Source: Teichococcus deserti (GTDB taxonomy: Bacteria; Pseudomonadota; Alphaproteobacteria; Acetobacterales; Acetobacteraceae). From it: DNA of 38,053 bases. The notes under the pieces were generated by a model that saw only the letters and a list, made by a program, of their open reading frames with translations, did no database searches and was not told where the DNA came from. A program made the position numbers and the translations under genes. The stretch spans positions 1-38,053 of the forward strand of contig NZ_MLCO01000225.1 in the NCBI RefSeq assembly GCF_001982615.1, in the 5' to 3' direction. Shown piece after piece: positions 24,010 to 31,810 of this stretch (its first letter is position 1; each line of letters opens with the position of its first letter).

Positions 24010-24828
24010 TCAGGCGGCGCTGCTGGCGCCCGGGGCGGGGGGCGGCGGCGCGGGCAGCGGCGCCGCGCAGCAGATGCGGTTCCGCCCGCCCTGCTTGGCC
24101 TGGTAGAGCGCGCGGTCGGCGGCGGAATAGAGCTCGTCGAAGCTCATCGCCTGGCGCAGCGCGGCGCCGGCCGAGATGGTGACGCTGGCCGCCTGGCCCT
24201 CGACCAGGATGGCCTGGCCGGCCAGCCGGGCGCGCGCCGCCTCCAGCCGCGCCAGCAGGGCGGCCGGGTCGGGATGGGTGGAGATCAGCGCGAATTCCTC
24301 GCCGCCCAGCCGGCCGAGCAGGCCGAAGCCGTCCAGCTCCTCGGCCAGGGCCTGGGCGACGATGCGCAGCACCTGGTCGCCGCCGCGATGGCCCAGGCTG
24401 TCGTTGATCCGCTTGAAGCGGTCGATGTCGATGATCACCAGCACCATGGCGGTGACCGCGCCCTGCTCGGCCGCCTCCATCAGGGCGCGGCGATTGGCCA
24501 GGCCGGTCAGGGAATCGGTGCGGCTGAGGCGGGCCATCTCCTGCTTGCCCTCCCACAGCGCCAGATGCGAGCGCGCCAGGAAGCCCAGCAGCGGAACGGC
24601 CAGGGCCGGCGCCACCAGGGCGGTGACCAGCCAGGAGCGCAGCGCCACCTCCCAGCTGATGAAGAAGGACAGCTGGTTGGCGACGTCGATGGCCAGGGCC
24701 CCGGCCAGCGCCGCAAGGGTGCCGATGGCGACGTAGCGGCGCAGCTCCCGGCGATCGCGGATCACCGGTGCCCAGAGGGTCCTGAGGAAGCCTGGGGGAG
24801 CGCGCCTGGCGCCGTCGTCATCCGGCAT
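24010..24828 (-). CDS. Diguanylate cyclase, membrane-anchored GGDEF protein
   Basis: 272 residues: a short cytoplasmic lead, two transmembrane helices (about 33-60 and 68-88), then a GGDEF domain starting SRTDSLTGLANRRAL, with IDIDRFKRINDSLGHRGGDQVL and the active-site GGEEF intact, so it should make c-di-GMP. The inhibitory RxxD site before GGEEF is absent (DGFG at that place), suggesting no product inhibition through the primary I-site. No periplasmic sensor domain fits between the helices. The start is uncertain: the ATG at 24828 is used, but a TTG at 24864 is possible and neither has a good Shine-Dalgarno. Confidence 0.92.
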   Translation of the reverse strand: MPDDDGARRAPPGFLRTLWAPVIRDRRELRRYVAIGTLAALAGALAIDVANQLSFFISWEVALRSWLVTALVAPALAVPLLGFLARSHLALWEGKQEMARLSRTDSLTGLANRRALMEAAEQGAVTAMVLVIIDIDRFKRINDSLGHRGGDQVLRIVAQALAEELDGFGLLGRLGGEEFALISTHPDPAALLARLEAARARLAGQAILVEGQAASVTISAGAALRQAMSFDELYSAADRALYQAKQGGRNRICCAAPLPAPPPPAPGASSAA

Positions 24829-24880
24829 GCGGCGGATGCTTAGCGGATCGCCACCTCGCGTCAACGTGAGGCGCAGCCGT

Positions 24881-25870
24881 TCATTCCACCCGGATGCCCG
24901 CCTCGCGGATGGTGACGCCCCAGCGCTCGACCTCGGAGGCGATCAGCTGGCGCAGCGGCTCGGGGCCACGGGCCTCGCCCTCCGGCAGCACGGCGGCCAG
25001 CTCGCCAAGACGCGCGCGGACCTCGGCATCGTCCAGCGCGGCGTCCAGCGCGCGGACCAGGCGGGCCACCACCGGCGCCGGCGTCGCGGCCGGGGCCAGC
25101 AGCGCGTTCCACACCGCCATGTTGAACTGGCCGACGCCGGCCTCGGCGAAGGTGGGGACGTCGGGCAGTTGCGGCAGGCGCTGCGGCGTGGCGACCGCCA
25201 GCGCCACCACCTGCTGGCCCCTGTGCGCCGGGATCATGGTCAGGGTCTGGTCGATCAGCGCGTCGATCACGCCGGCCGTCAGGTCGGTCATCGCCGGCCC
25301 GACGCCGCGATAGCCCACCGCGGTCGCCTGGGTCCCGGTGATCTGCAGGAACAGCGCCGCCGCCAGGTGGCTGGTCGAGCCTGCCCCGGCATTGCCGAAG
25401 GTCGCCTCCCCCTTCAGGCTGCGCAGCCGGCCGAGCAGCGCGTCCAGCGTCCTCACCCCGCTCCGGTTGGAGGCGGCGATCACCATGGGGTTGCTGGCGC
25501 CCAGGCCGATCGGCGCCAGGTCGCTGCGCGGGTCGTAGCCCAGGCTTGGATAGAGCGCGACATTGGCCGCCAGCGGCCCGGTATTGCCGAAGACCAGGGT
25601 GTAGCCGTCGGCATTGGCGCGCACCACGCGCTGGGTGCCGATGCTGCCGCCGGCGCCGCCCTGGTTCTCGACCACCACGGTCTGGCCCAGCGCCTTGCCC
25701 ATGCCGCGCGCCAGGATCCGCCCCAGCACGTCGGTCGAGCCGCCGGGCGCATAGGGCACCACCATGGTGACGGCGCGGGCAGGGAAGTCCTGGGCAGCAG
25801 CGGGGGCGGCCGCGGTGGCCGCAGCCAGGCCAAGCGCCGCCAGCCCCGCCTTCAGCAGGTTCTTGTTCAA
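24881..25870 (-). CDS. Tripartite tricarboxylate transporter (Bug family) substrate-binding protein
   Basis: A 329-residue periplasmic binding protein. The TTG start at 25870 has AAGGA eight bases upstream and gives a signal peptide NKNLLKAGLAALGLAAATAAAPAAAQ cut near residue 27. Bug marks: FPARAVTMVVPYAPGGSTDVLGR, VVVENQGGAGGSIGT, GYTLVFGNTGPL, and PQLPDVPTFAEAG near the C-terminus. These bind carboxylates such as citrate, dicarboxylates or aromatic acids. There are no TctA/TctB permeases here; orphan Bug genes are common in some proteobacteria. It is the last gene of the long minus-strand catabolic unit, 61 bases after the dehydrogenase. Confidence 0.92.
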   Translation of the reverse strand: MNKNLLKAGLAALGLAAATAAAPAAAQDFPARAVTMVVPYAPGGSTDVLGRILARGMGKALGQTVVVENQGGAGGSIGTQRVVRANADGYTLVFGNTGPLAANVALYPSLGYDPRSDLAPIGLGASNPMVIAASNRSGVRTLDALLGRLRSLKGEATFGNAGAGSTSHLAAALFLQITGTQATAVGYRGVGPAMTDLTAGVIDALIDQTLTMIPAHRGQQVVALAVATPQRLPQLPDVPTFAEAGVGQFNMAVWNALLAPAATPAPVVARLVRALDAALDDAEVRARLGELAAVLPEGEARGPEPLRQLIASEVERWGVTIREAGIRVE

Positions 25871-25931
25871 TGTCCGTTTCCTTGAGCTCTTGCGCGGTGG
25901 GGCCGGGGATGCTGTCCCCGGCCGGTCGCGG

Positions 25932-26840
25932 TCAGTCCGGGCGGTTGCCGCCGCCCAGCGCGCCGCCCGCCAGCTTCTCGCTGAGCTGGGCGACCGCGGT
26001 GTGGTCCTGGCCCGGGCCGAGCAGCCCGCCGGCGCTGCTCCACAGCTCGCGGCAGAGCGCGGCGAAGGGGGTGGGGATCGCCCCATCCCGCCCGACCTCG
26101 AGCGCGATGGACAGGTCCTTCACCATCAGGTCCAGGCCGAAGCCGGAATCGAAGCGGCGCGACAGCACGAACTGCTTGAACTTCTTCTGCGTGCTGTTGT
26201 TCATGCCCGTCGAGGCGTTCAGCACATCGACCATCAGCGCCGGGTCCAGCCCGAACTTCTGGCCGATCAGCAGCGCCTCGATGCCGATCAGGAAGCCGCC
26301 GGCACTGACCAGGTTGTTCAGCGCCTTCATCGCCTGGCCGGCGCCGGTGCCGCCGCAGCGATGCACCGTCGTGCCCACCGCCTTCAGCACCGGATCGACG
26401 CGGTCGAGCACCGCCGCCTCGCCGCCGGCCATGATGGCGAGCTCGCCGCTCTTCGCCCGCGGCACGCCGCCGGAGACCGGGCAGTCGACGACATCGACGC
26501 CCTGCGCCGCCAGCTGCCCGGCGATGCGCCGCGTCTCGCCGGGCACGCCCGACGACATCTCGATCAGCACCGCGCCCTTGCCCAGGACAGGCGCGATTTC
26601 CTCCACGACCGACGCGACATGCTTGCTCGTCGGCAGGATGGTGACGATGGCGTCGGCGTCGCGGGCGGCGTCGGCCGCCGTCTCCGCCGCGCGTCCCCCG
26701 ACCTCGGCCGCGAATTTCTGGGCGTGGCCGGGGCGGGCATCGACGACGGCGACCTCGAAGCCGGCCTTCAGCAGATTGGCCGCCATCGGCCAGCCCATGT
26801 TGCCGATGCCGACGAAGCCGATGCGGCGGATCGCGCTCAT
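25932..26840 (-). CDS. NAD(P)-dependent oxidoreductase, 3-hydroxyisobutyrate dehydrogenase family
   Basis: A 302-residue beta-hydroxyacid dehydrogenase. The Rossmann motif is GFVGIGNMGWPMAANLLKAG (residues 8-27), substrate-binding DCPVSGGVPRAKSG (119-132), catalytic Lys172 in GQAMKALNNL with Asn176, and the C-terminal KDLSIALE. It oxidises a 3-hydroxy acid to the semialdehyde, or reduces tartronate-type semialdehydes. The ATG overlaps the upstream stop (ATGA), so it is co-translated with the decarboxylase-like gene. Confidence 0.93.
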   Translation of the reverse strand: MSAIRRIGFVGIGNMGWPMAANLLKAGFEVAVVDARPGHAQKFAAEVGGRAAETAADAARDADAIVTILPTSKHVASVVEEIAPVLGKGAVLIEMSSGVPGETRRIAGQLAAQGVDVVDCPVSGGVPRAKSGELAIMAGGEAAVLDRVDPVLKAVGTTVHRCGGTGAGQAMKALNNLVSAGGFLIGIEALLIGQKFGLDPALMVDVLNASTGMNNSTQKKFKQFVLSRRFDSGFGLDLMVKDLSIALEVGRDGAIPTPFAALCRELWSSAGGLLGPGQDHTAVAQLSEKLAGGALGGGNRPD

Positions 26841-27244
26841 TCGGCGGCGGGCTTCGTCGCGGGGATGGCGCCTTCCGCCTTCAGCACCTCATGCGCCGCC
26901 TTGAAGGCGTCGAGCCCGGCCGGGATGCCGCAATAGACGGTCGCGTGCAGCAGCACTTCCTTGATCTCTTCCACCGTCACGCCATTGGCCAGGGCGCCCT
27001 TGGTGTGCAGCTTGATCTCCGGCGTGCGGCCCAGCGCGGTCAGCATCGCCAGGTTCAGCAGCGAGCGCGTCTTGCGGTCCAGCCCCTCGCGCGTCCAGGC
27101 ATAGCCCCAGCACCATTCGGTGGTGATGCGCTGGAAGGCCATCATGAAGTCGTCGGCCTTGGCGATGCCGCCATCGACATATTCGGCGCCGAGCACCGCG
27201 CGCCGCACCTCGAGACCCTTCTCGAACATCTCGCTTTCCGCCAT
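26837..27244 (-). CDS. Carboxymuconolactone decarboxylase (AhpD-like) family protein
   Basis: 135 residues, the size of PcaC (gamma-carboxymuconolactone decarboxylase). It carries GLEVRRAVLG, TEWCWGYAWTREGLDRKTRSLLNLAMLTALGR and the HTKGALANGVTVEEIKEVLLHATVYCGIPAGLDAF core. It lacks the CxxC of the peroxidase-type AhpD, so a decarboxylase or isomerase role in aromatic or lactone breakdown is more likely. GAGGAGG lies before ATG 27244. Together with the hydrolase before it, this resembles the PcaC/PcaD pair of the protocatechuate branch, though the rest of that pathway is not here. Confidence 0.9.
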   Translation of the reverse strand: MAESEMFEKGLEVRRAVLGAEYVDGGIAKADDFMMAFQRITTEWCWGYAWTREGLDRKTRSLLNLAMLTALGRTPEIKLHTKGALANGVTVEEIKEVLLHATVYCGIPAGLDAFKAAHEVLKAEGAIPATKPAAE

Positions 27245-27287
27245 GGCGTCCTCCTCTTGCTTGGGGGCGGCAGGATGCGGCGCCGGG

Positions 27288-27327
27288 GATTGTCGGTCAA
27301 TGCTCAATCGGCAGATTGTCTGACAGT
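27288..27327. promoter_or_regulatory. Two GATTGTC-type operator candidates before the decarboxylase gene
   Basis: GATTGTCGGTCAAT (27288-27301) and GATTGTCTGACAGT (27314-27327) lie 44-83 bases before the start at 27244, the second inside the end of the hydrolase gene. They share GATTGTC-N-G with the sites at 28581, 29364 and 33968. Its core TGTCTGACA is a perfect 9-base palindrome. They could serve an internal promoter. Confidence 0.5.
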
Positions 27328-28548
27328 CGCCACCGCTTCCAGCGCGGGACGGAAATACTGCAGGAAATGGTCGGGATCCTCGGTCATCGGGAAGTGGCCC
27401 AGTCCCGGCATGCGGCGGAACACCGCCCCCGGGATCAGCCGCGCCAGTTCTTCCCCCTGCTCGGGCGGCGCCGAATAGTCGTATTCGCCGGTCAGCAGCT
27501 GCAGCGGAACGCGCGCCGTGTCGATGCGCGGCCCGACCACGGCGCCGTCGAATTCGTCGCTATAGAAGGAAAGATCGCCGGCATAGATGCCGGGGCCGCC
27601 CTGGGCATAGATCCAGCCGGCGCGGCGGCGCTGCGCCTCGGGGCTGGAGGGGCTCATCAGCCCGCGCACATAGGCCGCATTGTGCAGCCCCGTCGCCACC
27701 GCCGCATGCGCCAGGAACGGGTTCCTGCGGCCCGGCGCGCGCAAGGGCGGCTCCAGCGCGATGGCGCCGCGCAGCAGCTCGGGGATCTCGGCCGCGGCCA
27801 CCAGGGTGATGGCGGCGCCCATCGAGCAGCCGACCAGCACCGCCGGCTCGGCCACGACGTCGCGCAGGAAGGCCCCCACCCAATCCAGGTAGCGCGCCTG
27901 GGTCAGGCGATAGGCGCCGCCATCCCAGCCCAGCGGCGGCGACGACCGGCCATGGAAGGGTGCGTCGAAGGCGATCAGCCGGTGCCGCGCCGTCAGCTGC
28001 GGGTCGGCCAGCAGCGCCTGGTATTGCCGCGCATCGGCGCCCGCGGTGTGCAGCAGCACCACCGGCACGCCCTGCCCCGCCTCCTCGACGAAGATCTCGA
28101 AGCTTTCCTCGGCCGTCTGCAGGGTCCGGTAGCGGCCGGTGATGCCGGACAGGTCGCGCGGGGTCGGCGGCGTGGCCGGCAATGGCGGGCGCAGCAGCTC
28201 CGGCAGCCGCTCGAGAAAGGCCCGGGCCTGCGCGATGTGCAGCGGGTCGCCGGCGATACGCGCCTCCGGGTTCTTCAGCTGCAGCGCGGTGAAGGACTGG
28301 CTGCCCGGCGGCGGCAGGGCCGACAGGACGCCCAGCCAGGTGGCGCCGGGGGCTTCGAGGGCGATTTCCGCCTCGCCGCGCATCGGCTGCGCCTGCGGCT
28401 GGCCGGCATCCAGGACAATGTCCAGCCCCTCGGCGCCGCTCATCAGCCGGGCGCGCAGGGTCAGGCCGGTGCCGGCGGCCAGCAGCTCCGGATCGGCCAG
28501 GGCCGAAGCCAGCCGCGCGGGGTCCAGCCCCGGAAGCGATGCCTGCAT
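27304..28548 (-). CDS. Fusion of SCP2-like domain and alpha/beta hydrolase
   Basis: 414 residues in two parts. Residues 1-125 look like an SCP2/sterol-carrier lipid-binding fold: LTLRARLMSGAEGLDIVLDAG, EIALEAPGATWLGVLSALPPPGSQSFTALQLKNPEARIAGDPL. From about 145 an alpha/beta hydrolase follows: VVLLHTAGADARQY (oxyanion HTAG), nucleophile Ser242 in VGCSMGA, Asp357 in TGEYDYSAPP and His385 in GLGHFPMTEDP, a full triad. It resembles 3-oxoadipate enol-lactonase-type hydrolases in the second half. AGGA lies eight bases before the ATG. It is between the GntR gene and the decarboxylase-like gene in the long minus-strand unit. Probably it hydrolyses an ester or lactone of a hydrophobic acid. Confidence 0.88.
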   Translation of the reverse strand: MQASLPGLDPARLASALADPELLAAGTGLTLRARLMSGAEGLDIVLDAGQPQAQPMRGEAEIALEAPGATWLGVLSALPPPGSQSFTALQLKNPEARIAGDPLHIAQARAFLERLPELLRPPLPATPPTPRDLSGITGRYRTLQTAEESFEIFVEEAGQGVPVVLLHTAGADARQYQALLADPQLTARHRLIAFDAPFHGRSSPPLGWDGGAYRLTQARYLDWVGAFLRDVVAEPAVLVGCSMGAAITLVAAAEIPELLRGAIALEPPLRAPGRRNPFLAHAAVATGLHNAAYVRGLMSPSSPEAQRRRAGWIYAQGGPGIYAGDLSFYSDEFDGAVVGPRIDTARVPLQLLTGEYDYSAPPEQGEELARLIPGAVFRRMPGLGHFPMTEDPDHFLQYFRPALEAVATVRQSAD

Positions 28549-28580
28549 CCGCCGTTCCTCTCCCTCTTATCGGGAGGAAT

Positions 28581-28599
28581 ATTGACGGACAATCCGTCA
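28581..28599. promoter_or_regulatory. Operator candidate between gntR and the hydrolase gene
   Basis: TGACGGA-CAA-TCCGTCA (28583-28599) is a perfect 7-bp inverted repeat. Read on the minus strand from 28594 it gives GATTGTCCGTCAAT, which matches the site at 27288 at 13 of 14 bases. It stands 33 bases before the hydrolase start. Confidence 0.65.
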
Positions 28600-28609
28600 G
28601 CGGCGCAAG

Positions 28610-29347
28610 TCAGGCCTCGCGGCCATAGGGGGTGCCGTCGCGCTCCTCCCGCTCGCGCAGGATGCGGATGGCGACGGCGGCGGCGCGCTTGACGTGGTGG
28701 CGGCAGGCCTCCCAGGCGCCTTCCGGGTCGCGGTGCTCGATCGCCTGCACCACGCGGCGGATCTCCGCCACCGTGTGCGGCAGCCGCCCCGGCTCGGAGA
28801 GCGAGGTGGCGCGCAGCTGGCTGTTGCGGTTCAGCATCTGGTCCAGCATGCGGGCGACCATCGGGTTGCGGCAGCCGCGCAGCAGCACGGCGTAGAAATC
28901 CCGCTTGATGGCCAGCAGCTCAGCACGGTCGGAGGCCTCGCCGGCGGCGGCCAGGCGCTCATAGACGGCGCGCAGCTCGGCCCTCTCGGCATCGGTGGCG
29001 CGGATAGCGAAGCCTTCGCCGGCCAGCGCCTCCAGCACGCCGCGCACCTCGTAGATCTGCGCCGCCTCGCTGGACGAAAGCCAGGCGACGAAAGGGCCGC
29101 GATTGGGCAGCACGACGATCAGCGATTCGGCCTCCAGCAGCCGCACCGCCTCGCGCACCACGCTGCGGCTGGCGCCGAACAGCTCGCAGAGCAGCCGGTC
29201 GGGCAGGTGCTGGCCGGGGGCGAAGCGGCCGGCGATGATCGCGGCGCGCAGCCCTTCCTCCACCTGGCGCCGCATCGGCTGCGGCGTCACGCGGAGGCCC
29301 TGATCCCCCTTGTCCTGCTCGAGCTTGTCCGCTGCCACGCTGTCCAT
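28610..29347 (-). CDS. GntR family transcriptional regulator (FCD domain)
   Basis: 245 residues. The GntR winged helix (about 25-95) contains RQVEEGLRAAIIAGRFAPGQHLPDRLLCELFGASRSVVREAVRLLEAESLIVVLPNRGPFVAWLS. The FCD domain follows (about 105-235) with KRDFYAVLLRGCRNPMVARML and the C-terminal RRVVQAIEHRDPEGAWEACRHHVKRA; the first metal motif (D..F.) is kept as DFYAVLL without the usual His. GAAGGA lies before ATG 29347. It sits between the Liv-type transporter genes and the hydrolase genes. The recurrent GATTGTC motif before itself and its neighbours suggests it represses this whole unit until the imported acid is present. Confidence 0.92.
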   Translation of the reverse strand: MDSVAADKLEQDKGDQGLRVTPQPMRRQVEEGLRAAIIAGRFAPGQHLPDRLLCELFGASRSVVREAVRLLEAESLIVVLPNRGPFVAWLSSSEAAQIYEVRGVLEALAGEGFAIRATDAERAELRAVYERLAAAGEASDRAELLAIKRDFYAVLLRGCRNPMVARMLDQMLNRNSQLRATSLSEPGRLPHTVAEIRRVVQAIEHRDPEGAWEACRHHVKRAAAVAIRILREREERDGTPYGREA

Positions 29348-29363
29348 GCCGGTCCTTCACCCA

Positions 29364-29380
29364 TCCTGTCCGACTGACAT
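29364..29380. promoter_or_regulatory. Operator candidate before gntR (29347)
   Basis: TGTCCGACTGACA (29367-29379) shares the 10 bases TGTCCGACTG exactly with the site before the binding-protein gene (33971-33980). It lies 17-33 bases before the GntR start, in the 60-base gap after livF, the expected place for autoregulation. Confidence 0.55.
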
Positions 29381-29407
29381 ATAGCAGCCGGAGGGCTGAT
29401 CGCGAGG

Positions 29408-30133
29408 CTACAGCCCCAGATAGGCTTCCCGCACCCGCGGGTCCTGCGCCAGCGACCGCGCGGCCCCCTCCAGCACCACCCGCCCGGCTTCCAGCACATA
29501 GCCGCGCCCGGCGACCGACAGGGCCAGCGCCGTGTTCTGCTCGACCAGCAGCACCGAGGTGCCGCGGGCATGGATATCGACCAGGGCGCGGTGCAGCTCC
29601 TCGACGATGATCGGCGCCAGGCCGTGGCTGGGCTCGTCCAGGATCAGCAGGCGGGGCTCGAGCATCATGGCGCGGCCGATGGCGACCATCTGCTGCTCGC
29701 CGCCCGACAGCGTCCCGGCGCGCTGGCGGCGGCGCTCGGCCAGGCGCGGAAACAGGGCATAGACCGCCTCCAGCCGCCCGGCCAGCCCGGGCCGATGCCG
29801 GATGGCGAAGGCGCCGAGGCAAAGGTTCTCCTCGACCGTCATACCCGGGAAGACATGCCGCCCCTCCGGCACATGGGCGATGCCGAGGCCCGGGATGGCA
29901 TGGGCGGGCTGGTCCATCAGCTCCTGCCCGTGGAAGCGGATGCTGCCGCGGGCGCGCGGCACCAGGCGGGAGATGCAGCGCAGCAGCGTGCTCTTCCCCG
30001 CCGTGTTGGCGCCGATGATGCAGAGGAACTCCTGGGGGTGCATGGTGAGCGAAATGTCCTGCAGCACCTCCCCGGCATCGTAGCGGGCTGACAGGGAAGA
30101 GATCTCCAGCAGGGGCACGGCGTCAGACGGCAT
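29408..30133 (-). CDS. livF: Branched-chain amino acid-type ABC transporter ATPase (LivF)
   Basis: A 241-residue ATPase of the HAAT family: Walker A GANTAGKST (the usual G is T at the fourth place, as allowed), GLGIAHVPEGRHVFPGMTVEENL, signature LSGGEQQ, Walker B LLILDEPSHGLAP, switch LLVEQN. The ATG at 30133 overlaps the livG end by 11 bases; a GTG six bases earlier is an alternative. The transporter class takes branched-chain amino acids, urea, amides or carboxylated aromatics; the surrounding genes favour an organic acid. Confidence 0.93.
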   Translation of the reverse strand: MPSDAVPLLEISSLSARYDAGEVLQDISLTMHPQEFLCIIGANTAGKSTLLRCISRLVPRARGSIRFHGQELMDQPAHAIPGLGIAHVPEGRHVFPGMTVEENLCLGAFAIRHRPGLAGRLEAVYALFPRLAERRRQRAGTLSGGEQQMVAIGRAMMLEPRLLILDEPSHGLAPIIVEELHRALVDIHARGTSVLLVEQNTALALSVAGRGYVLEAGRVVLEGAARSLAQDPRVREAYLGL

Positions 30134-30848
30134 GGGCACGTCCCAGATAGGCGGCGACCACCTCGGGGTGGCGGGCGATCTCGGCCGGGCTGCCCTCGGC
30201 CAGCTTGCGGCCGAAGCTGATGGCGATGATGCGGTCGCAGAGCGCCAGCATGGCCTTCATGTGGTGCTCGATGACGATGACGGTCAGCCCGCCCTCGCGC
30301 AGGCGGCGGATCAGCGCCATCAGCGCCTCCATCTCGGCATGGTTCAGCGCCGCCATCACCTCGTCCAGCAGCAGGATTTTTGGCTGTGTGGCAAGCGCGC
30401 GCGCCACTTCCACACGGGCACGCTCGGGAAAGGACAGCTCGCCCGCCTGCTTCTGCGCGATGCCGGCGAGGCCGACCTGCTCCAGGCAGTGCAGGGCGAA
30501 GGCGCGGGCCTCGGCGACGCCATGCCGCAGCAGCCCGCCGATCAGCACATTGTCCAGCACCGAGCTTTCGGCGAAGAGCGCCACGTTCTGAAACGTCTTC
30601 GTCAGCCCCAGCCCGGCGATGCGGTGCGGCTTCAGCCCGACCAGCGACACGCCGTCGAGCATGATCGTCCCGGCATCCGGCCGATGCAGCCCGGCCAGGT
30701 TGTTGAACAGCGTCGTCTTGCCGGCGCCGTTCGGCCCGATGACGCCGAGGATCTCTGTCCGTGCCACATCGAAGGAAATGTCGTGCAGCGCCTGCAAGCC
30801 GCCGAAGCGCTTGGACAGGCCACTGACGGAAAGGATCGGCGCGCTCAT
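30123..30848 (-). CDS. livG: Branched-chain amino acid-type ABC transporter ATPase (LivG)
   Basis: A 241-residue ATPase: Walker A GPNGAGKTT, Q-loop KTFQNVALF, switch VIEHHM. The signature is LSFPERARVE instead of LSYGQQRRLE, and the Walker B reads LLLDEVMAALN, with Val for the usual Pro after DE. Such LSFPE/DEVM variants occur in part of the LivG family, so the protein is probably active but its ATPase cycle may lean on the canonical LivF partner. The start overlaps the livM stop (ATGA). It works as a LivG-LivF heterodimer under LivH/LivM. Confidence 0.92.
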   Translation of the reverse strand: MSAPILSVSGLSKRFGGLQALHDISFDVARTEILGVIGPNGAGKTTLFNNLAGLHRPDAGTIMLDGVSLVGLKPHRIAGLGLTKTFQNVALFAESSVLDNVLIGGLLRHGVAEARAFALHCLEQVGLAGIAQKQAGELSFPERARVEVARALATQPKILLLDEVMAALNHAEMEALMALIRRLREGGLTVIVIEHHMKAMLALCDRIIAISFGRKLAEGSPAEIARHPEVVAAYLGRAHAV

Positions 30849-31810
30849 GCCGAAGCCCTCCGCGGGCGGAACGTCCAGGAAAACCGGAGCGCCATCAGGC
30901 CGCGCGGCTCGACCAGCACCATGGCGATCAGCACCGCGCCATAGACCAGCTGCGACAGCCCAGCCGCGCGGTCGGACAGGGCCGCATTGGCGAATTCCTC
31001 CAGCGGGATGACGATCAGCGCGCCCAGGATCGGCCCCGCCGCCGTGCCGATGCCGCCGATGATGGCCATCAGCGCAATGCGCACCGAGATGCTGGCCACG
31101 CCGAAGACCGTGTCGGGGTCGAAGAAGAAGTTGAACTGGGCATAGAGCACGCCGAGCGCCGCGGTCAGCGCGCCGGAGATGACGGCGGCCTGCAGCTTGA
31201 CCCGCGCCGTGTCGACGCCGATGGCCTCGGCGGCGGCGATGTTCTCCCGCACGGCGCGCAGCCGGTAGCCCAGCGCGCCGCGGCGGATCACCTCGAAGAC
31301 CACGGTCACGACGACCAGGGCGCCGAGCATTAGCCAATAGATCGGCCTTCCGCCCTCGAAGCGCATCATCCAGACGCCCTCGGCGCCGAAGGGGACGGAG
31401 ATGCCGGCGGGGCCACCGGTCAGGGGTGCTGCGGTGTTGGCGATGACGCGCATCACCTCGCCGCAGGCCAGCGTGGCGAGGGCGAAGTAATGGCCGCGCA
31501 GCCGCATGGTGGGCAGGCTGATCAGCGCCGCGGCCAGCCCGCCCAGCGCCAGCGCCACGACCAGGCCCAGCCAGGGCGACAGGCCGAAGCGGATCTGCAG
31601 GATGGTGGCGGCATAGGCGCCGATGCCGAAGAAGGCGGCATGGCCCAGCGACATCTGGTTCGCCAACCCGCCCACGATGTTCCAGGCCTGGCCGAGGGCT
31701 GCGAAGAGCAGCGCCAGGGTCAGGACATGGATGGCGTAGCCCTCCGATTCCAGCGCCAGCGGCAGCAGGGCAGCGGCCAGCAGCGCCAGGGCGACCAGGG
31801 CGCGGCTCAT
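30845..31810 (-). CDS. livM: Branched-chain amino acid-type ABC transporter permease (LivM)
   Basis: A 321-residue inner-membrane permease, 8-10 hydrophobic segments. Family marks: GQAWNIVGGLANQMSLGHAAFFGIGAYAAT, TMRLRGHYFALATLA, the coupling loop GYRLRAVRENIAAAEAIGVD and GGIGTAAGPILGALIVIPLEE. It overlaps LivH (upstream) and LivG (downstream) by four bases each, so the set is translated in step. It forms the translocation path with LivH. Confidence 0.95.
   Translation of the reverse strand: MSRALVALALLAAALLPLALESEGYAIHVLTLALLFAALGQAWNIVGGLANQMSLGHAAFFGIGAYAATILQIRFGLSPWLGLVVALALGGLAAALISLPTMRLRGHYFALATLACGEVMRVIANTAAPLTGGPAGISVPFGAEGVWMMRFEGGRPIYWLMLGALVVVTVVFEVIRRGALGYRLRAVRENIAAAEAIGVDTARVKLQAAVISGALTAALGVLYAQFNFFFDPDTVFGVASISVRIALMAIIGGIGTAAGPILGALIVIPLEEFANAALSDRAAGLSQLVYGAVLIAMVLVEPRGLMALRFSWTFRPRRASA

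Noticed and set aside
26837-27244. AhpD-type alkylhydroperoxidase
   Set aside because: The CxxC redox pair is absent; length and motifs fit the decarboxylase-like branch.
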